A stretch of DNA of 64,000 nucleotides from Phycisphaerae bacterium (GTDB lineage Bacteria; Planctomycetota; Phycisphaerae; UBA1845). Location of the stretch: assembly GCA_028289375.1 (NCBI GenBank), contig JANQQK010000014.1, forward strand, positions 1 to 64,000, read 5' to 3'. Under the pieces are notes generated by a model. That model made no database searches and was not told the origin of the DNA. It saw nothing but the letters and a program-made list of their open reading frames with translations. The stretch's first letter is position 1. Each line of letters begins with the position of its first letter. The position numbers and the translations under genes were made by a program. Of the stretch, positions 1 through 7,660 are shown piece by piece.

Positions 1-87
1 CTGCTGATTCGTCACGAGCGGCACGTCGAAATGTACCAAGCCTTTATCCACGTCGCCTGCCTCATGATCACGCTCAACAAGTTATGA
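1..87 (+). mobile_element. 3' end of an IS5-like transposase (cut by window edge)
   Basis: The first 28 codons read in frame to a TGA at 85-87 and end in HVACLMITLNKL, a tail that resembles the C-terminus of IS5-type DDE transposases. The catalytic residues lie outside the window, so the family call rests on this tail only. The kinase reading frame that starts right after it lacks its N-terminal lobe, which fits an insertion sequence having landed inside the kinase gene. The exact right end of the element is probably within about 10 bases of the stop codon, because kinase-like sequence (FYVPGLTL) is readable from about 94. Confidence 0.5.
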
Positions 88-99
88 AACCGCTTCTAC

Positions 100-1992
100 G
101 TGCCGGGGTTGACGCTTTGCAAATGGGTTGACGAGCACGGAACCTCGGTCGTGCAGATCGTCGACCTGATGTCGCAGGTGTGCGACGCGATCCAGTATTG
201 CCACGACGAAGGGGTTAGGCACGGGGATCTGAAGCCCGCCAATATCATCGTGGACGGCGAGAAGGCGACGCTGATTGATTTTGGGCTGGCGTTCCGGTCC
301 GGTTTTTCTGACTCCTACAGCCAATCAACATCGGCACATCCCGACCGGGGCACGTTCCACTACATGAGCCCTGAGCAGCTACTCAGTTCTGAACTGGAAA
401 CACGTTCGGAAGTCTATTCGCTCGGGGCATCTCTGTATCACACGCTTGCAGGCGAGCTTCCCTTCCCGCAGCAGCCCATGCACCCGCTGGTGAATGCGAT
501 CTGTGGGTCCACGGCACCACGAATTCGCGATTCGGCACTGATGGAACGGGCTGGGGCCACCAAGACAGAGTGCAAGCAGATTCGCGCCGTCGTCGACAAG
601 GCGATGGACAAGTCGAGGGAGCACCGGTACCAGTCGGCGAGACAGCTTGAGGATGATCTGAAGGCGGTTGCGAGCGGTGACACTGTTTCAGCATGCAGTG
701 AAGTCCGATCGCGTTCGTTGCGTACGCTGTGGCGTTCATACGGACGTCGCATCCTCACATTCATTGGCATCATGGTCGCGTCCTTCTTTCTGCTGCAAGC
801 TCACTCGACGCGAATCCAGAATGCACAGAATGAGTACCACAGGCGGTTCCAACAACAGTTCCCCTCGTCCAGCAGAGACCCAAGCCTTCCGCACATCGCT
901 GCACGGAACATGCAGAGCTTGCGTGCTCTCGGCCATGAGGGTGAATTGCGTGAGGGACTGCTCCGGGGCGGGGCAATGGCAGCATCGACCAGGGCCTGGC
1001 TATCAGAGCATCGTGACGCGATTGATCGACTTGTCGCCGATCTTGAGAGCCACGTCGTCGAGTTCCATCTTGGGGATACGTCGAGCGTTGCGATTGCCCC
1101 GCATCCGGGCGTTGCTGACGACACATTTGACGCCTTCGACGCCCTTGTGTCGGACGCGCACTTCTGGATTGAGTCCAACGATCATCATCGCGCTGCCCGC
1201 AGCATCTTGGCCGCGCGGAATCTCGTTGTAGATGTTTCAAACGGATTGCCGCCCGCAGGACGATTTGCATTTGATGCGAAGCGCGCAGAGTTGATGGCGA
1301 TGATAGCGACACGGCTTGATGGGCCGGGCGAGTCACATGCGCCTTGGATCAACCTCGCCCTAAGTGAGCCACCTATCCCATCGCCAAGGAAGGACATAGA
1401 GAAGTACGCATACGCGTTTTCGGATTTTGTCGAAGCCGGGATAACGACGGACGGACGGGGTGATCGCGTTTTTGATCACGAGCTTCTCAATAAGCAAACA
1501 GGCGGCTACTTCGACAGAGTCGATCGCGACTGGAGGATCCGCGAGGGAGTCCAGATGGTCATCACGGAAGGCGAGCTCGACAAGATTGTCGACGAGTTTC
1601 ACTTTGAGATTGTCGACTGGATTGGATTTACAGCCAATGGGGCCGATTTCGCGACGCGCGCGTTCACTCGAAAGCGTGAGCGGGCATGGTCAAGATATCC
1701 CGTTATCTACTGCACGTCGCTTTTGTGTGAACGAATTCCGGCGTATGCGTTCGTTCGGACGCTCAGGCGGTCCAACCTGACTGTGGCCCGGTTCTTGGCT
1801 GGCGAAGAACTTGTCGATGAGCCTGACTATTACGTTGGCGGCAACCTCGTATTGGGGCAGGACGCCGATGAACTCGCCATCTATTCGCCGAATGTCACGC
1901 CCGCATCAGAACAGGCGTTTGCGTTCGCGCGGCGGTTCGGCGTTCCGTACATTGATGGGCGTCTCCGGTATTTCCCGCCGGAGACTGACTAG
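100..1992 (+). CDS. serine/threonine protein kinase lacking its N-lobe (5'-truncated)
   Basis: The 630-residue frame starts in the hinge region of a Hanks-type kinase. It retains the catalytic loop HGDLKPAN (residues 41-48), DFG (60-62) and the SPE activation-segment motif (about 90-92). The glycine-rich loop and the ATP-anchoring lysine that should precede them are missing. A membrane segment sits near residues 217-235 and is followed by about 390 residues that I do not recognise, presumably outside the cytoplasm. The GTG used as start is only the first possible codon after the transposase stop. The protein is probably a disrupted, inactive remnant. It could be functional only if the upstream IS supplied a start and the N-lobe were dispensable, which is unlikely. 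Confidence 0.75.
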   Translation: MPGLTLCKWVDEHGTSVVQIVDLMSQVCDAIQYCHDEGVRHGDLKPANIIVDGEKATLIDFGLAFRSGFSDSYSQSTSAHPDRGTFHYMSPEQLLSSELETRSEVYSLGASLYHTLAGELPFPQQPMHPLVNAICGSTAPRIRDSALMERAGATKTECKQIRAVVDKAMDKSREHRYQSARQLEDDLKAVASGDTVSACSEVRSRSLRTLWRSYGRRILTFIGIMVASFFLLQAHSTRIQNAQNEYHRRFQQQFPSSSRDPSLPHIAARNMQSLRALGHEGELREGLLRGGAMAASTRAWLSEHRDAIDRLVADLESHVVEFHLGDTSSVAIAPHPGVADDTFDAFDALVSDAHFWIESNDHHRAARSILAARNLVVDVSNGLPPAGRFAFDAKRAELMAMIATRLDGPGESHAPWINLALSEPPIPSPRKDIEKYAYAFSDFVEAGITTDGRGDRVFDHELLNKQTGGYFDRVDRDWRIREGVQMVITEGELDKIVDEFHFEIVDWIGFTANGADFATRAFTRKRERAWSRYPVIYCTSLLCERIPAYAFVRTLRRSNLTVARFLAGEELVDEPDYYVGGNLVLGQDADELAIYSPNVTPASEQAFAFARRFGVPYIDGRLRYFPPETD

Positions 1993-2663
1993 GGACATGA
2001 GGATGTTGTGCATGGGCAAGTGGCACTACTTCCGCTGCACGATCCTTCGATGATGGTTTCACATGCGGCACCAGTACAGCAGCACGAGACAGAGTTGGGA
2101 ACAAATGATGCCCACGCAACTGAAGTCCCGAAATCAATCTGGAATTGGTCGAAGGCGTCGCCGTCATCCGTATCGACGGTACCATCCTGATTGAAGTCGA
2201 AGGTCTTCAGCGTGGAACTGGCGTTGATGGCGTTCGTGAGTTCTGTTTCGTCGTCAAGGTCGGTGTCACCGTCATTATCGAAGTCGCCGGGGTAGAAGGT
2301 GAGGTCGATGTTCTTGTCGGTCGTGCCGTCGTCATCCTCGTCGATCTTCACAGTCAGTTGCTCGCCCGCGTCCATGTTGCGGGTAAACTCGACGGTACAG
2401 ACCTTTCCGGTGCAGCTGACACTGTCGACACTGATCGCTAGGTCTGGATCGGTGTAGTTCGTGACCAGGGCGAAGTTGTTTTCGTCGATGCCGGTGGCCG
2501 TTGACGTGAATGTGACGACCATTGACCGTGGCCCCAGAATGTCGTCGCTGTCGTCGATCTGATTGAAAAGGAACTTGGCTCCATCTGCGGGGCTTGTTCG
2601 TGACACAGAATTTGCCAGGGCAGTGGACGCAAACAAAGCAACAATGATGAGTCGAGCAAACAT
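1989..2663 (-). CDS. secreted protein with paired dockerin-like calcium loops and Cys-rich tail
   Basis: A 224-residue protein with a short signal peptide (LIIVALFASTALA, cleavage near residue 17) and a strong Shine-Dalgarno GGAGGA 5 nt before its ATG. The middle looks like a beta-sandwich with a calcium-binding flavour (KIDEDDDGTTD). Around residues 125-170 there are two dockerin-type loops, GDFDNDGDTDLDD and DFNQDGTVDTDDG. The C-terminus has nine cysteines in a short stretch (SCCCTGAACETI and onward), probably disulfide-bonded. Its stop overlaps that of the convergent kinase by a few bases. The function is unknown; dockerin-like ends are common on planctomycete exported proteins. Confidence 0.8.
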   Translation of the reverse strand: MFARLIIVALFASTALANSVSRTSPADGAKFLFNQIDDSDDILGPRSMVVTFTSTATGIDENNFALVTNYTDPDLAISVDSVSCTGKVCTVEFTRNMDAGEQLTVKIDEDDDGTTDKNIDLTFYPGDFDNDGDTDLDDETELTNAINASSTLKTFDFNQDGTVDTDDGDAFDQFQIDFGTSVAWASFVPNSVSCCCTGAACETIIEGSCSGSSATCPCTTSSCP

Positions 2664-2771
2664 GGCATTCCTCCTTGAATTGCCGAGTTCTGGGCATCGA
2701 AACTACTGTGGATATCGGCGCGCTGTGATCGGACTCTTGAGTAGTGAGAATAGGGGATTTGTGGTGGTATC

Positions 2772-3557
2772 ATGACAGTATCGTCAACAAAGTTCATCGC
2801 TGAGGCCATCGACGATCCGCGTTACCGGGATGCCGTTGCGATTCGCCAGTGTGCGTGGGAGTTGGCCGAAGGTGACCATCCGATCTGTCGGACCGCCAAG
2901 TTTCAGGACTTCGTCGTGGAAGAGGCCCTCGTGCTTTTCCGCAAGAAGTGCATGCACCTGATCGACGGCGATCGGCCCCACGAACGGGTTAGGGAAGTTG
3001 CCACGATCCGCGTGTACGACAGGCAGCGGGAGAACTTCATTCCGTACATCTCAGCCCAGAATGAGTACCGGTCGAAGTATTACGACTTGAAGGGGAAGGT
3101 TGGAAGGGACGCCGCACAATCGGTCATCGTTGCCGTCGGTGACAAGATTGGCGCCGATCGGTTCAAGGTGTTGTGCGACGTGGAGTTCTGGGAAGTGAAC
3201 ATCGCGACCATCATGTTGCGCCTTAAGACCGACGAAGCGGGCGTAAACGCATACATGCAAGAGACTTACAGTGCAGCTTCCCATTGGATGGTGGCGCTGA
3301 TGCCGAAAGTGTTCATTAGCCACCTGGACACTTTGTTGTTGGACGCCGACTTGAGGATTGGGGAGTCAGGCGTAAGCGCGACCCATTTGGACGACGACGA
3401 AGTCAAGGGCCTGTGGATGAAGAACGCAATGCGCGAGCTTATTGACCGCGCTTCTTTCGAGACGCTGACTTGTTTTTGCCCTGCTTTTTCTGAAGCCGTT
3501 CATTCGCAGACCCAGACATCCCCGCTACGCGTCGTCCGTGCTCCGTCTGAGGAATAG
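2772..3557 (+). CDS. hypothetical protein
   Basis: A 261-residue soluble protein without signal peptide or membrane segment; I do not recognise its family. The composition is that of an ordinary cytoplasmic protein, with many charged residues and several long predicted helices. The ATG at 2772 is preceded by GGTGGT. The last 119 bases overlap the 3' end of the minus-strand gene that ends at 3439, so the two are convergent and share DNA. It is the first gene to the right of the divergent dockerin-like protein and may be the left-most gene of the mobile block. Confidence 0.6.
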   Translation: MTVSSTKFIAEAIDDPRYRDAVAIRQCAWELAEGDHPICRTAKFQDFVVEEALVLFRKKCMHLIDGDRPHERVREVATIRVYDRQRENFIPYISAQNEYRSKYYDLKGKVGRDAAQSVIVAVGDKIGADRFKVLCDVEFWEVNIATIMLRLKTDEAGVNAYMQETYSAASHWMVALMPKVFISHLDTLLLDADLRIGESGVSATHLDDDEVKGLWMKNAMRELIDRASFETLTCFCPAFSEAVHSQTQTSPLRVVRAPSEE

Positions 3558-3849
3558 CTCCTGGCGAGACCATCATTGTCCGCAGCTTGTCGAGGACTTC
3601 GGACCAAGCGACGTCCTTGTCTTCCAAATCCGTGATAAGGGTCGCGACCGCGTCGATGTTCTTCGGCGCGCACGAGGCCAGAACCGCCAAGCCTGCCACT
3701 CCGATATTCGTCTTCGACAGATTCGTTAGCTTTCGGATCATCATCATGCTCTCCGCCTGTTCAGGCGTGAGCCGGATGTTCCACGCTACCGTTTTTCCGC
3801 CATCATTTCCCGACTCTTGTGCTGGCATAACACGCATTTTGATAAGCAC
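3439..3849 (-). CDS. small basic hypothetical protein, possible regulator
   Basis: A 136-residue protein with an N-terminal segment IRLTPEQAESMMMIRKLTNL that resembles the strand-helix start of ribbon-helix-helix proteins, and a very basic C-terminus (KKQGKNKSASRKKRGQ). An alternative start at Met8 (3828) is possible. It is divergent from the small gene at 3944, and two strong inverted repeats lie between them, as expected if one of the pair encodes a repressor. Its 3' part overlaps the convergent upstream gene, so one of the two C-termini may be over-called. No family is recognised with confidence. Confidence 0.45.
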   Translation of the reverse strand: MLIKMRVMPAQESGNDGGKTVAWNIRLTPEQAESMMMIRKLTNLSKTNIGVAGLAVLASCAPKNIDAVATLITDLEDKDVAWSEVLDKLRTMMVSPGAIPQTEHGRRVAGMSGSANERLQKKQGKNKSASRKKRGQ

Positions 3850-3873
3850 TTAGGAATACCGCAACCAATCGTG

Positions 3874-3899
3874 CGCAGAAATCTCCGGCAATTTCTGCG
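3874..3899. promoter_or_regulatory. inverted repeat I, 9-bp perfect arms
   Basis: CGCAGAAAT at 3874-3882 and ATTTCTGCG at 3891-3899 are perfect inverted copies separated by 8 bases. It lies between two divergent genes and is not followed by a T-run on either strand, so it fits a protein-binding operator better than a terminator. Confidence 0.5.
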
Positions 3900-3908
3900 A
3901 AAACACTT

Positions 3909-3951
3909 GTAATCGATGTATTACGCGATATCTTCGTAATACGATGATTAC
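3909..3951. promoter_or_regulatory. inverted repeat II, 17-bp imperfect arms overlapping a start codon
   Basis: Arms at 3909-3925 and 3935-3951 flank a 9-base spacer. The inner 8 bases are perfect (GTATTACG / CGTAATAC) and the outer GTAATC / GATTAC also match. The right arm covers the ATG at 3944, so a protein bound here would block both transcription and translation start of the rightward gene. Together with inverted repeat I it makes a two-site control region between divergent genes. Confidence 0.55.
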
Positions 3952-4126
3952 GACGACGAAGATACCAACCGTTTACGTCATGGTCCGCGACGCCGCGTCG
4001 GGAAAGTCCAAGAGCCTGACCGTGCGAGGGGCATCCCGCGACGAAGTCCTTCAAATCATCCAGGACGCCATTGATGGCCAAGCCAGCAAGAAGCGTCCAA
4101 AGAAACGTTCGCGTAAATCCGCATAA
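3944..4126 (+). CDS. small basic hypothetical protein
   Basis: A 60-residue protein; residues 7-45 could form a small alpha/beta unit (YVMVRDAASGKSKSLTVRG, then a helix) and the tail is rich in lysine and arginine (KKRPKKRSRKSA). The start codon lies inside an inverted repeat, which suggests tight repression. It is the first gene of the rightward run and could be a DNA-binding regulator, but I see no diagnostic motif. Confidence 0.45.
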   Translation: MITTTKIPTVYVMVRDAASGKSKSLTVRGASRDEVLQIIQDAIDGQASKKRPKKRSRKSA

Positions 4127-4172
4127 GAAGATCGTAGCGTGGCACGGAAGCCTGAAAAACTGAAGAAACCCC

Positions 4173-4439
4173 ATGGAGCTTCCCATGTCCGTGCTTACGT
4201 TCGAGTCCCTCAGTTGCCGGGACATTGCCAGAGTCTTCGAGTGCCGCGAGACCAGCGTGACGCGCATGCTGCGTCCGGGCCTCATCAAATTCGGGCGTAT
4301 GTATCGCCGGTGGCCGCAGGAGACAGTCCGCGGCATCGTCGTCGCATCCAAGCAGATACAGCCCATCTCCCCGGAGGAGCTCGACTTACGGATCCGCATC
4401 AGGACCGGTCGTGTGAATCGATGGGAGCTGCGGCCATGA
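4173..4439 (+). CDS. HTH (excisionase-like) small protein
   Basis: An 88-residue protein. The segment LSCRDIARVFECRETSVTRMLRPG followed by a short basic wing resembles the winged HTH of MerR/excisionase-type proteins. Met5 at 4185 is an alternative start. The stop overlaps the ATG of the next frame in an ATGA (4436-4439), which suggests translational coupling. Role inferred as a small DNA-binding regulator or directionality factor of the element; the family assignment is weak. Confidence 0.45.
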   Translation: MELPMSVLTFESLSCRDIARVFECRETSVTRMLRPGLIKFGRMYRRWPQETVRGIVVASKQIQPISPEELDLRIRIRTGRVNRWELRP

Positions 4440-4609
4440 GTCTTTCACCCGTCGAAGCCGGGGCGGTGACGCCAACTCGCCGTCCCGGCTCCCCCATGAC
4501 GAAACGCGCGAAGGCCCTCATGGGCACTTCCTGTTCCCCGGCACGCCGCGTCGTCGCTGACAGCGGCGCGGCGTGTTTTTCTCGATCCCTCGGCGGGAGC
4601 GTGAAATGA
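4436..4609 (+). CDS. 57-residue reading frame bridged by ATGA overlaps
   Basis: This short frame starts in an ATGA overlap with the upstream HTH gene and ends in an ATGA overlap with the downstream zinc-ribbon gene (4606-4609). The product is basic, with no recognisable domain. Its 3' half covers a hairpin followed by five T residues, so the frame could be fortuitous, with the terminator being the functional element. It is reported because the two-sided overlap is unusual; alternatively it serves only as a coupling leader. Confidence 0.25.
   Translation: MSLSPVEAGAVTPTRRPGSPMTKRAKALMGTSCSPARRVVADSGAACFSRSLGGSVK
4542..4580 (+). terminator. intrinsic terminator or attenuator
   Basis: CACGCCGCG (4542-4550) pairs perfectly with CGCGGCGTG (4567-4575) and is followed by five T residues (4576-4580). 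It lies between closely packed genes reading the same way, so partial termination or attenuation is likely rather than an operon end. Confidence 0.55.
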
Positions 4610-4812
4610 CCAGCGGGCAGATTGAGATCCACGAGACCGACGAAGTCGCCGACCTCGCCGAGCCCTACTGCCCGCAATGCCAACGCTACGTCGACATCGA
4701 CGAGCTGCGGGTAACCAAAGGGTGCTGCCCCGGCTGCAACGAACGGCCGCGGCTGGCGGTACCTCTGGTTGCGCTCGGCAAGACACCAGTGCAGGTCGTA
4801 ACCCACGTTTGA
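4606..4812 (+). CDS. small zinc-ribbon protein
   Basis: A 68-residue protein with two knuckles, CPQC at about residues 19-22 and CPGC at about 39-42, the classic spacing of a zinc ribbon. The ATG at 4606 has GGGAG upstream and overlaps the preceding stop. There is no signal peptide or membrane segment, so it is probably cytoplasmic and may bind nucleic acid or a protein partner. Found in a run of small genes typical of phage or plasmid early regions. Confidence 0.6.
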   Translation: MTSGQIEIHETDEVADLAEPYCPQCQRYVDIDELRVTKGCCPGCNERPRLAVPLVALGKTPVQVVTHV

Positions 4813-4827
4813 ATCAAGGGACGGATC

Positions 4828-5181
4828 ATGGAACAAGAGCTGAGCCTGGAGACGATCGGCAACATCAACAGCGGCAACTTGGGCATGGAGTTCAACGAAG
4901 CTCTGGCTCGAGCGGTCAAGGACAGCGAGACGCGTCGTCACATCAAGAAAGCTCGAAAAGTCACACTTACGGTCGAGATTCGACCTGTGCCAGATGACGT
5001 CGGCATACGGTACGCCACGACCACCAGGGTCAGGGCGAACATTCCCGACTCTGAGAAGTTCGACACGTGCAAGATGGGGCCGAATGGCCGACTGCTGTTC
5101 GACGACGAGACCGGCGACATCGATCAGGCCGGGCTCGATCAGGAGGAAAAACGCACAACGAAGCGTAAGCGGGCAGGCTAG
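4828..5181 (+). CDS. phage-type hypothetical protein
   Basis: A 117-residue soluble protein of unknown function. The centre (KVTLTVEIRPVPDDVGIRY and onward) looks like a beta-rich domain and the C-terminus is basic. Proteins of similar layout occur in phage early regions, but I cannot name a family. The stop TAG shares its last base with the GTG start of the next gene, so the two are probably translated together. Confidence 0.55.
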   Translation: MEQELSLETIGNINSGNLGMEFNEALARAVKDSETRRHIKKARKVTLTVEIRPVPDDVGIRYATTTRVRANIPDSEKFDTCKMGPNGRLLFDDETGDIDQAGLDQEEKRTTKRKRAG

Positions 5182-5402
5182 TGGCTCTGGCGACGTCGGT
5201 CCGCAAGGGTCCGACGGAACGCGACGAAGCCGGCAACCTGCGGTGCCGCAAGTGTCATGGGTTCGTTCAGTGGGGAGAGGTGATTTTGATTGAGGACCGG
5301 CAGACTCCGAAGGGGCGCCGCCCGGACAAGAGCAAGGGTGAACAGCGGTGGGTCCTGCTGGACATGGACTACATGCCGCACGGATGCCGGAAGCGAGCCT
5401 AG
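5181..5402 (+). CDS. small Cys-containing hypothetical protein
   Basis: A 73-residue protein starting at a GTG that overlaps the upstream stop (TAGTG). It contains CRKC near residues 22-25 and a further His-Gly-Cys at the C-terminus, which could together hold a zinc ion. The rest is polar and basic. It belongs to the same packed run as its neighbours. No function is assigned. Confidence 0.5.
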   Translation: MALATSVRKGPTERDEAGNLRCRKCHGFVQWGEVILIEDRQTPKGRRPDKSKGEQRWVLLDMDYMPHGCRKRA

Positions 5403-5486
5403 CTCCGAAATCACCCAATGATCGTGGTTCGATGAAGACGCGTAGCGCGAGATCAATGGACAACACTCAGCACAATCGAAGGACCG

Positions 5487-6635
5487 ATGGCAGCAGCGCT
5501 GAAGTTTCCGGATCAGGGACCGCGCAAGCGGTGGCTCAATCACATCCCCCAGTGGATCGTCGAGACGGAGGAATACGTCTCGTTGACCGCCGGGTGCAAA
5601 CAGACACTGCAGGCGATCGCAAACGCATGCGACGCCCCAACACAGCCGGACGGCGATTTGACGGTCGCGTTCGGCGGCAAAGCACTGGCCCAAGCAGCGG
5701 GCGTGAGCATTCGCTCACTGTTCACACACATCAAGACCCTCGAGCGGCTCGGGTTCATTGTGACCCTGGGTCGCGGGGGCGTGGTCGGTGCACGCAACGT
5801 CAGCAATCTCTACGGGATCCCCGGAGCACCGGGAAACATGAGCGACCGCAGTCGCCGCCGAGAGATGCGCACGATGGTCAAAGGCGAGGATGGCGTCTAT
5901 CGCCCGCAGGTGATTCAACCAGGCGATCAAGCCACACTTTGGCCCAAGAAGGAACTGGAGCCTGAAGTTGTTCACAGGAAACTCACAGCGAAAGCTCCAC
6001 GTTGGGAGGGGGGTCGTGCAAATTTTGCACGGGGGTCGTGCAAAAATTGCACACCACCATCTCCCTATCCATCTCCCTATGAAAAAAAGCATGCGCCCAA
6101 AGTCTCGAAACGGCGTGGGAAGTTCGGGCGGATTCGCAACATCGAGCCCGTTGAGTTGCGGGACGACGCCAAGCTGCTCGCTCTGTACCGCGAGCTCGTC
6201 CGTGAGGGCGTTGTGCGGGACTGTGAGGCGGACCTGCTGTTCGTCTTCGGAGCGGCTGTCCATGCGCTCAGGCGCGCCGACAACCCGTGTGCGATGTTCG
6301 TCTCCATGGTGCGGAACAACGAGAACGAACGCATCTACGTCACCAACGGGGATGACGAGGAAGCCAGGTACCGCGTACGTCGCGTACGCGGAGAGCAAAG
6401 GGCTTCTGATGGCGCCTGTGAGCCGATTCCGTCTCCCAGGCATTCTGAGGCTATTGAGCTGTCTGAGGACGCTGTGTTCGTCTGTGCGGCCATCAAGGCG
6501 GGCCATGCACGGGGAATACGCACCCACGATGCGTTGGTCAGGCAACTGCACGCGGAAGACCGCACGTGGACGCGGGAGCGCTGGGATAAGGCGATTCGGG
6601 AACTCGAGCAGGCACGGGTGGAGAGGTTTGGCTAA
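5487..6635 (+). CDS. replication-type winged-helix protein
   Basis: A 382-residue protein. The N-terminal 110 residues read as a winged-helix domain (LAQAAGVSIRSLFTHIKTLERLG), the layout of phage replisome-organiser or plasmid initiator proteins. Residues about 175-190 contain GRANFARGSCKNCT, encoded by two adjacent 22-bp repeats that look like iterons; such repeats inside an initiator gene often mark the origin. The C-terminal half is helical and charged and unassigned. Its stop overlaps the start of the RusA gene (TAATG). Inference: replication initiation for the mobile element, with the origin inside the gene. A transcription-regulator role cannot be excluded. Confidence 0.55.
   Translation: MAAALKFPDQGPRKRWLNHIPQWIVETEEYVSLTAGCKQTLQAIANACDAPTQPDGDLTVAFGGKALAQAAGVSIRSLFTHIKTLERLGFIVTLGRGGVVGARNVSNLYGIPGAPGNMSDRSRRREMRTMVKGEDGVYRPQVIQPGDQATLWPKKELEPEVVHRKLTAKAPRWEGGRANFARGSCKNCTPPSPYPSPYEKKHAPKVSKRRGKFGRIRNIEPVELRDDAKLLALYRELVREGVVRDCEADLLFVFGAAVHALRRADNPCAMFVSMVRNNENERIYVTNGDDEEARYRVRRVRGEQRASDGACEPIPSPRHSEAIELSEDAVFVCAAIKAGHARGIRTHDALVRQLHAEDRTWTRERWDKAIRELEQARVERFG
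6009..6052. repeat. two tandem 22-bp iteron-like repeats with inner palindromes
   Basis: Units at 6009-6030 and 6031-6052 are 20/22 identical and directly adjacent. Each ends in a dyad: GTGCAAA-T-TTTGCAC in the first (7-bp perfect arms) and GTGCAA-AAA-TTGCAC in the second. Being inside a replication-type gene, they may be the binding sites of its product. Confidence 0.6.
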
Positions 6636-7084
6636 TGCTTCCTAGGTACAAGGAAACAGCCATTGAGTTCGAGATCCCGATGGTCCCGAGGCCCAAGCAG
6701 TCGGACCGTCAGCAGATCATCGCGCCGAAGAACGGCAAGCCGGCGTTTGCCAGGCACTACCAGCCGGAGGCTGTCACACAGAACGCGAAGTCGCTTGCAT
6801 CGTTGGTCGCGCCACACCGACCGGAGATCCCGTTAGACGGTCCGGTCGGGCTGCGGTTCGACGTGGTGTATCCGTATCGCAAGAGCGAGGCCAAGAAGAA
6901 CCGGTTGGCGTTGATTCCGAAAGACACCAAGCCGGACATCGACAATCTCAAGAAGCAGCTCTGCGACGTGCTGCAGGCCTGTGGGTTCTTCGTCAACGAC
7001 GCTCAGATCGCGGAAGCCTGTGGACGGAAGTTCTGGGGCAAGCAGGCGCGAACAGTAATTCAGCTCTGGAGGATTACGCCATGA
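6635..7084 (+). CDS. rusA: RusA-family Holliday junction resolvase
   Basis: A 149-residue endonuclease of the RusA family, which cuts Holliday junctions and is common in prophages. The hallmark is KPDIDNLKKQLCDVL (around residues 103-118) followed by NDAQIAE (about 124-130), supplying the metal-binding aspartates. Length is close to the family norm (about 120-150). The ATG overlaps the upstream stop in TAATG, indicating coupling to the replication-type gene. Likely role: resolving recombination or replication intermediates of the element. Confidence 0.85.
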   Translation: MLPRYKETAIEFEIPMVPRPKQSDRQQIIAPKNGKPAFARHYQPEAVTQNAKSLASLVAPHRPEIPLDGPVGLRFDVVYPYRKSEAKKNRLALIPKDTKPDIDNLKKQLCDVLQACGFFVNDAQIAEACGRKFWGKQARTVIQLWRITP

Positions 7085-7149
7085 GACGGATGCGGTGTTC
7101 GTTGTCGCCGGCGAGGGTGCTGTCTGTGGGCATGCTGGGGTGTTGCCTG

Positions 7150-7165
7150 TGGTATACTCTGAGCC
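7150..7165 (+). promoter_or_regulatory. extended -10 promoter of copy 1, leaderless start
   Basis: TG at 7150-7151, one base, then TATACT at 7153-7158, exactly 7 bases before the ATG. This predicts transcription starting at or next to the start codon. No Shine-Dalgarno is visible. Confidence 0.55.
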
Positions 7166-7624
7166 ATGGAAGCGCTTCCGAAACGTCGTCGATCAAAGCT
7201 GAAGTGGGTGTTCCTTGCTGCGAGTGTCACTATTGCCGTGGCGATGGTGGGAACGCAATTCGCAACTTTCGCTTGCGGTTTCACACGCCAGGGGACACGC
7301 CACAATTGGCTCATCGAGACGGGTCGCTTGGTCTTGTGGCGAGATTCCGACCCACGAGTGGCAGGCCCGTCGAACCGCTATCTAACCTACTGCCGCTTTA
7401 CACGGGGCGCACCGCGATCGGCATTGTCTCTGCTGTACCTATCCAGCAGTTATCGCATAGTGATGTCAATCCCACTCTGGTACCCTCTGCTTCCCTTTGC
7501 ATTGGCAACGGTATGGCTGTTCCGTCGCGACAGGCGACATCCGCCCGGTCACTGCCAAGGCTGCGGCTACGACCTGACCGCGAACACGACCGGCCGATGT
7601 CCGGAGTGCGGGCAGGTCACGTAG
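7166..7624 (+). CDS. membrane-anchored zinc-ribbon protein, tandem copy 1
   Basis: A 152-residue protein: basic N-terminus (EALPKRRRSKLK), a first membrane segment (about residues 14-32), a variable extracytoplasmic middle, a second membrane segment (about 99-118), then a cytoplasmic zinc ribbon CQGCGYDLTANTTGRCPECG. This architecture recurs in planctomycete genomes and its role is unknown. An extended -10 box sits 7 bases before the ATG, so it is probably translated from a leaderless mRNA. It is 82 bases after the RusA stop. The middle domain is less similar to copies 2 and 3 than the two ends. Confidence 0.7.
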   Translation: MEALPKRRRSKLKWVFLAASVTIAVAMVGTQFATFACGFTRQGTRHNWLIETGRLVLWRDSDPRVAGPSNRYLTYCRFTRGAPRSALSLLYLSSSYRIVMSIPLWYPLLPFALATVWLFRRDRRHPPGHCQGCGYDLTANTTGRCPECGQVT

Positions 7625-7644
7625 CAATCTCCGCACCGATCAGG

Positions 7645-7660
7645 TGGTATACTCCGAGCC
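7645..7660 (+). promoter_or_regulatory. extended -10 promoter of copy 2
   Basis: TG at 7645-7646 and TATACT at 7648-7653, then 7 bases to the ATG at 7661; the same geometry as copy 1, with no -35 hexamer recognisable at the usual distance. Confidence 0.55.
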
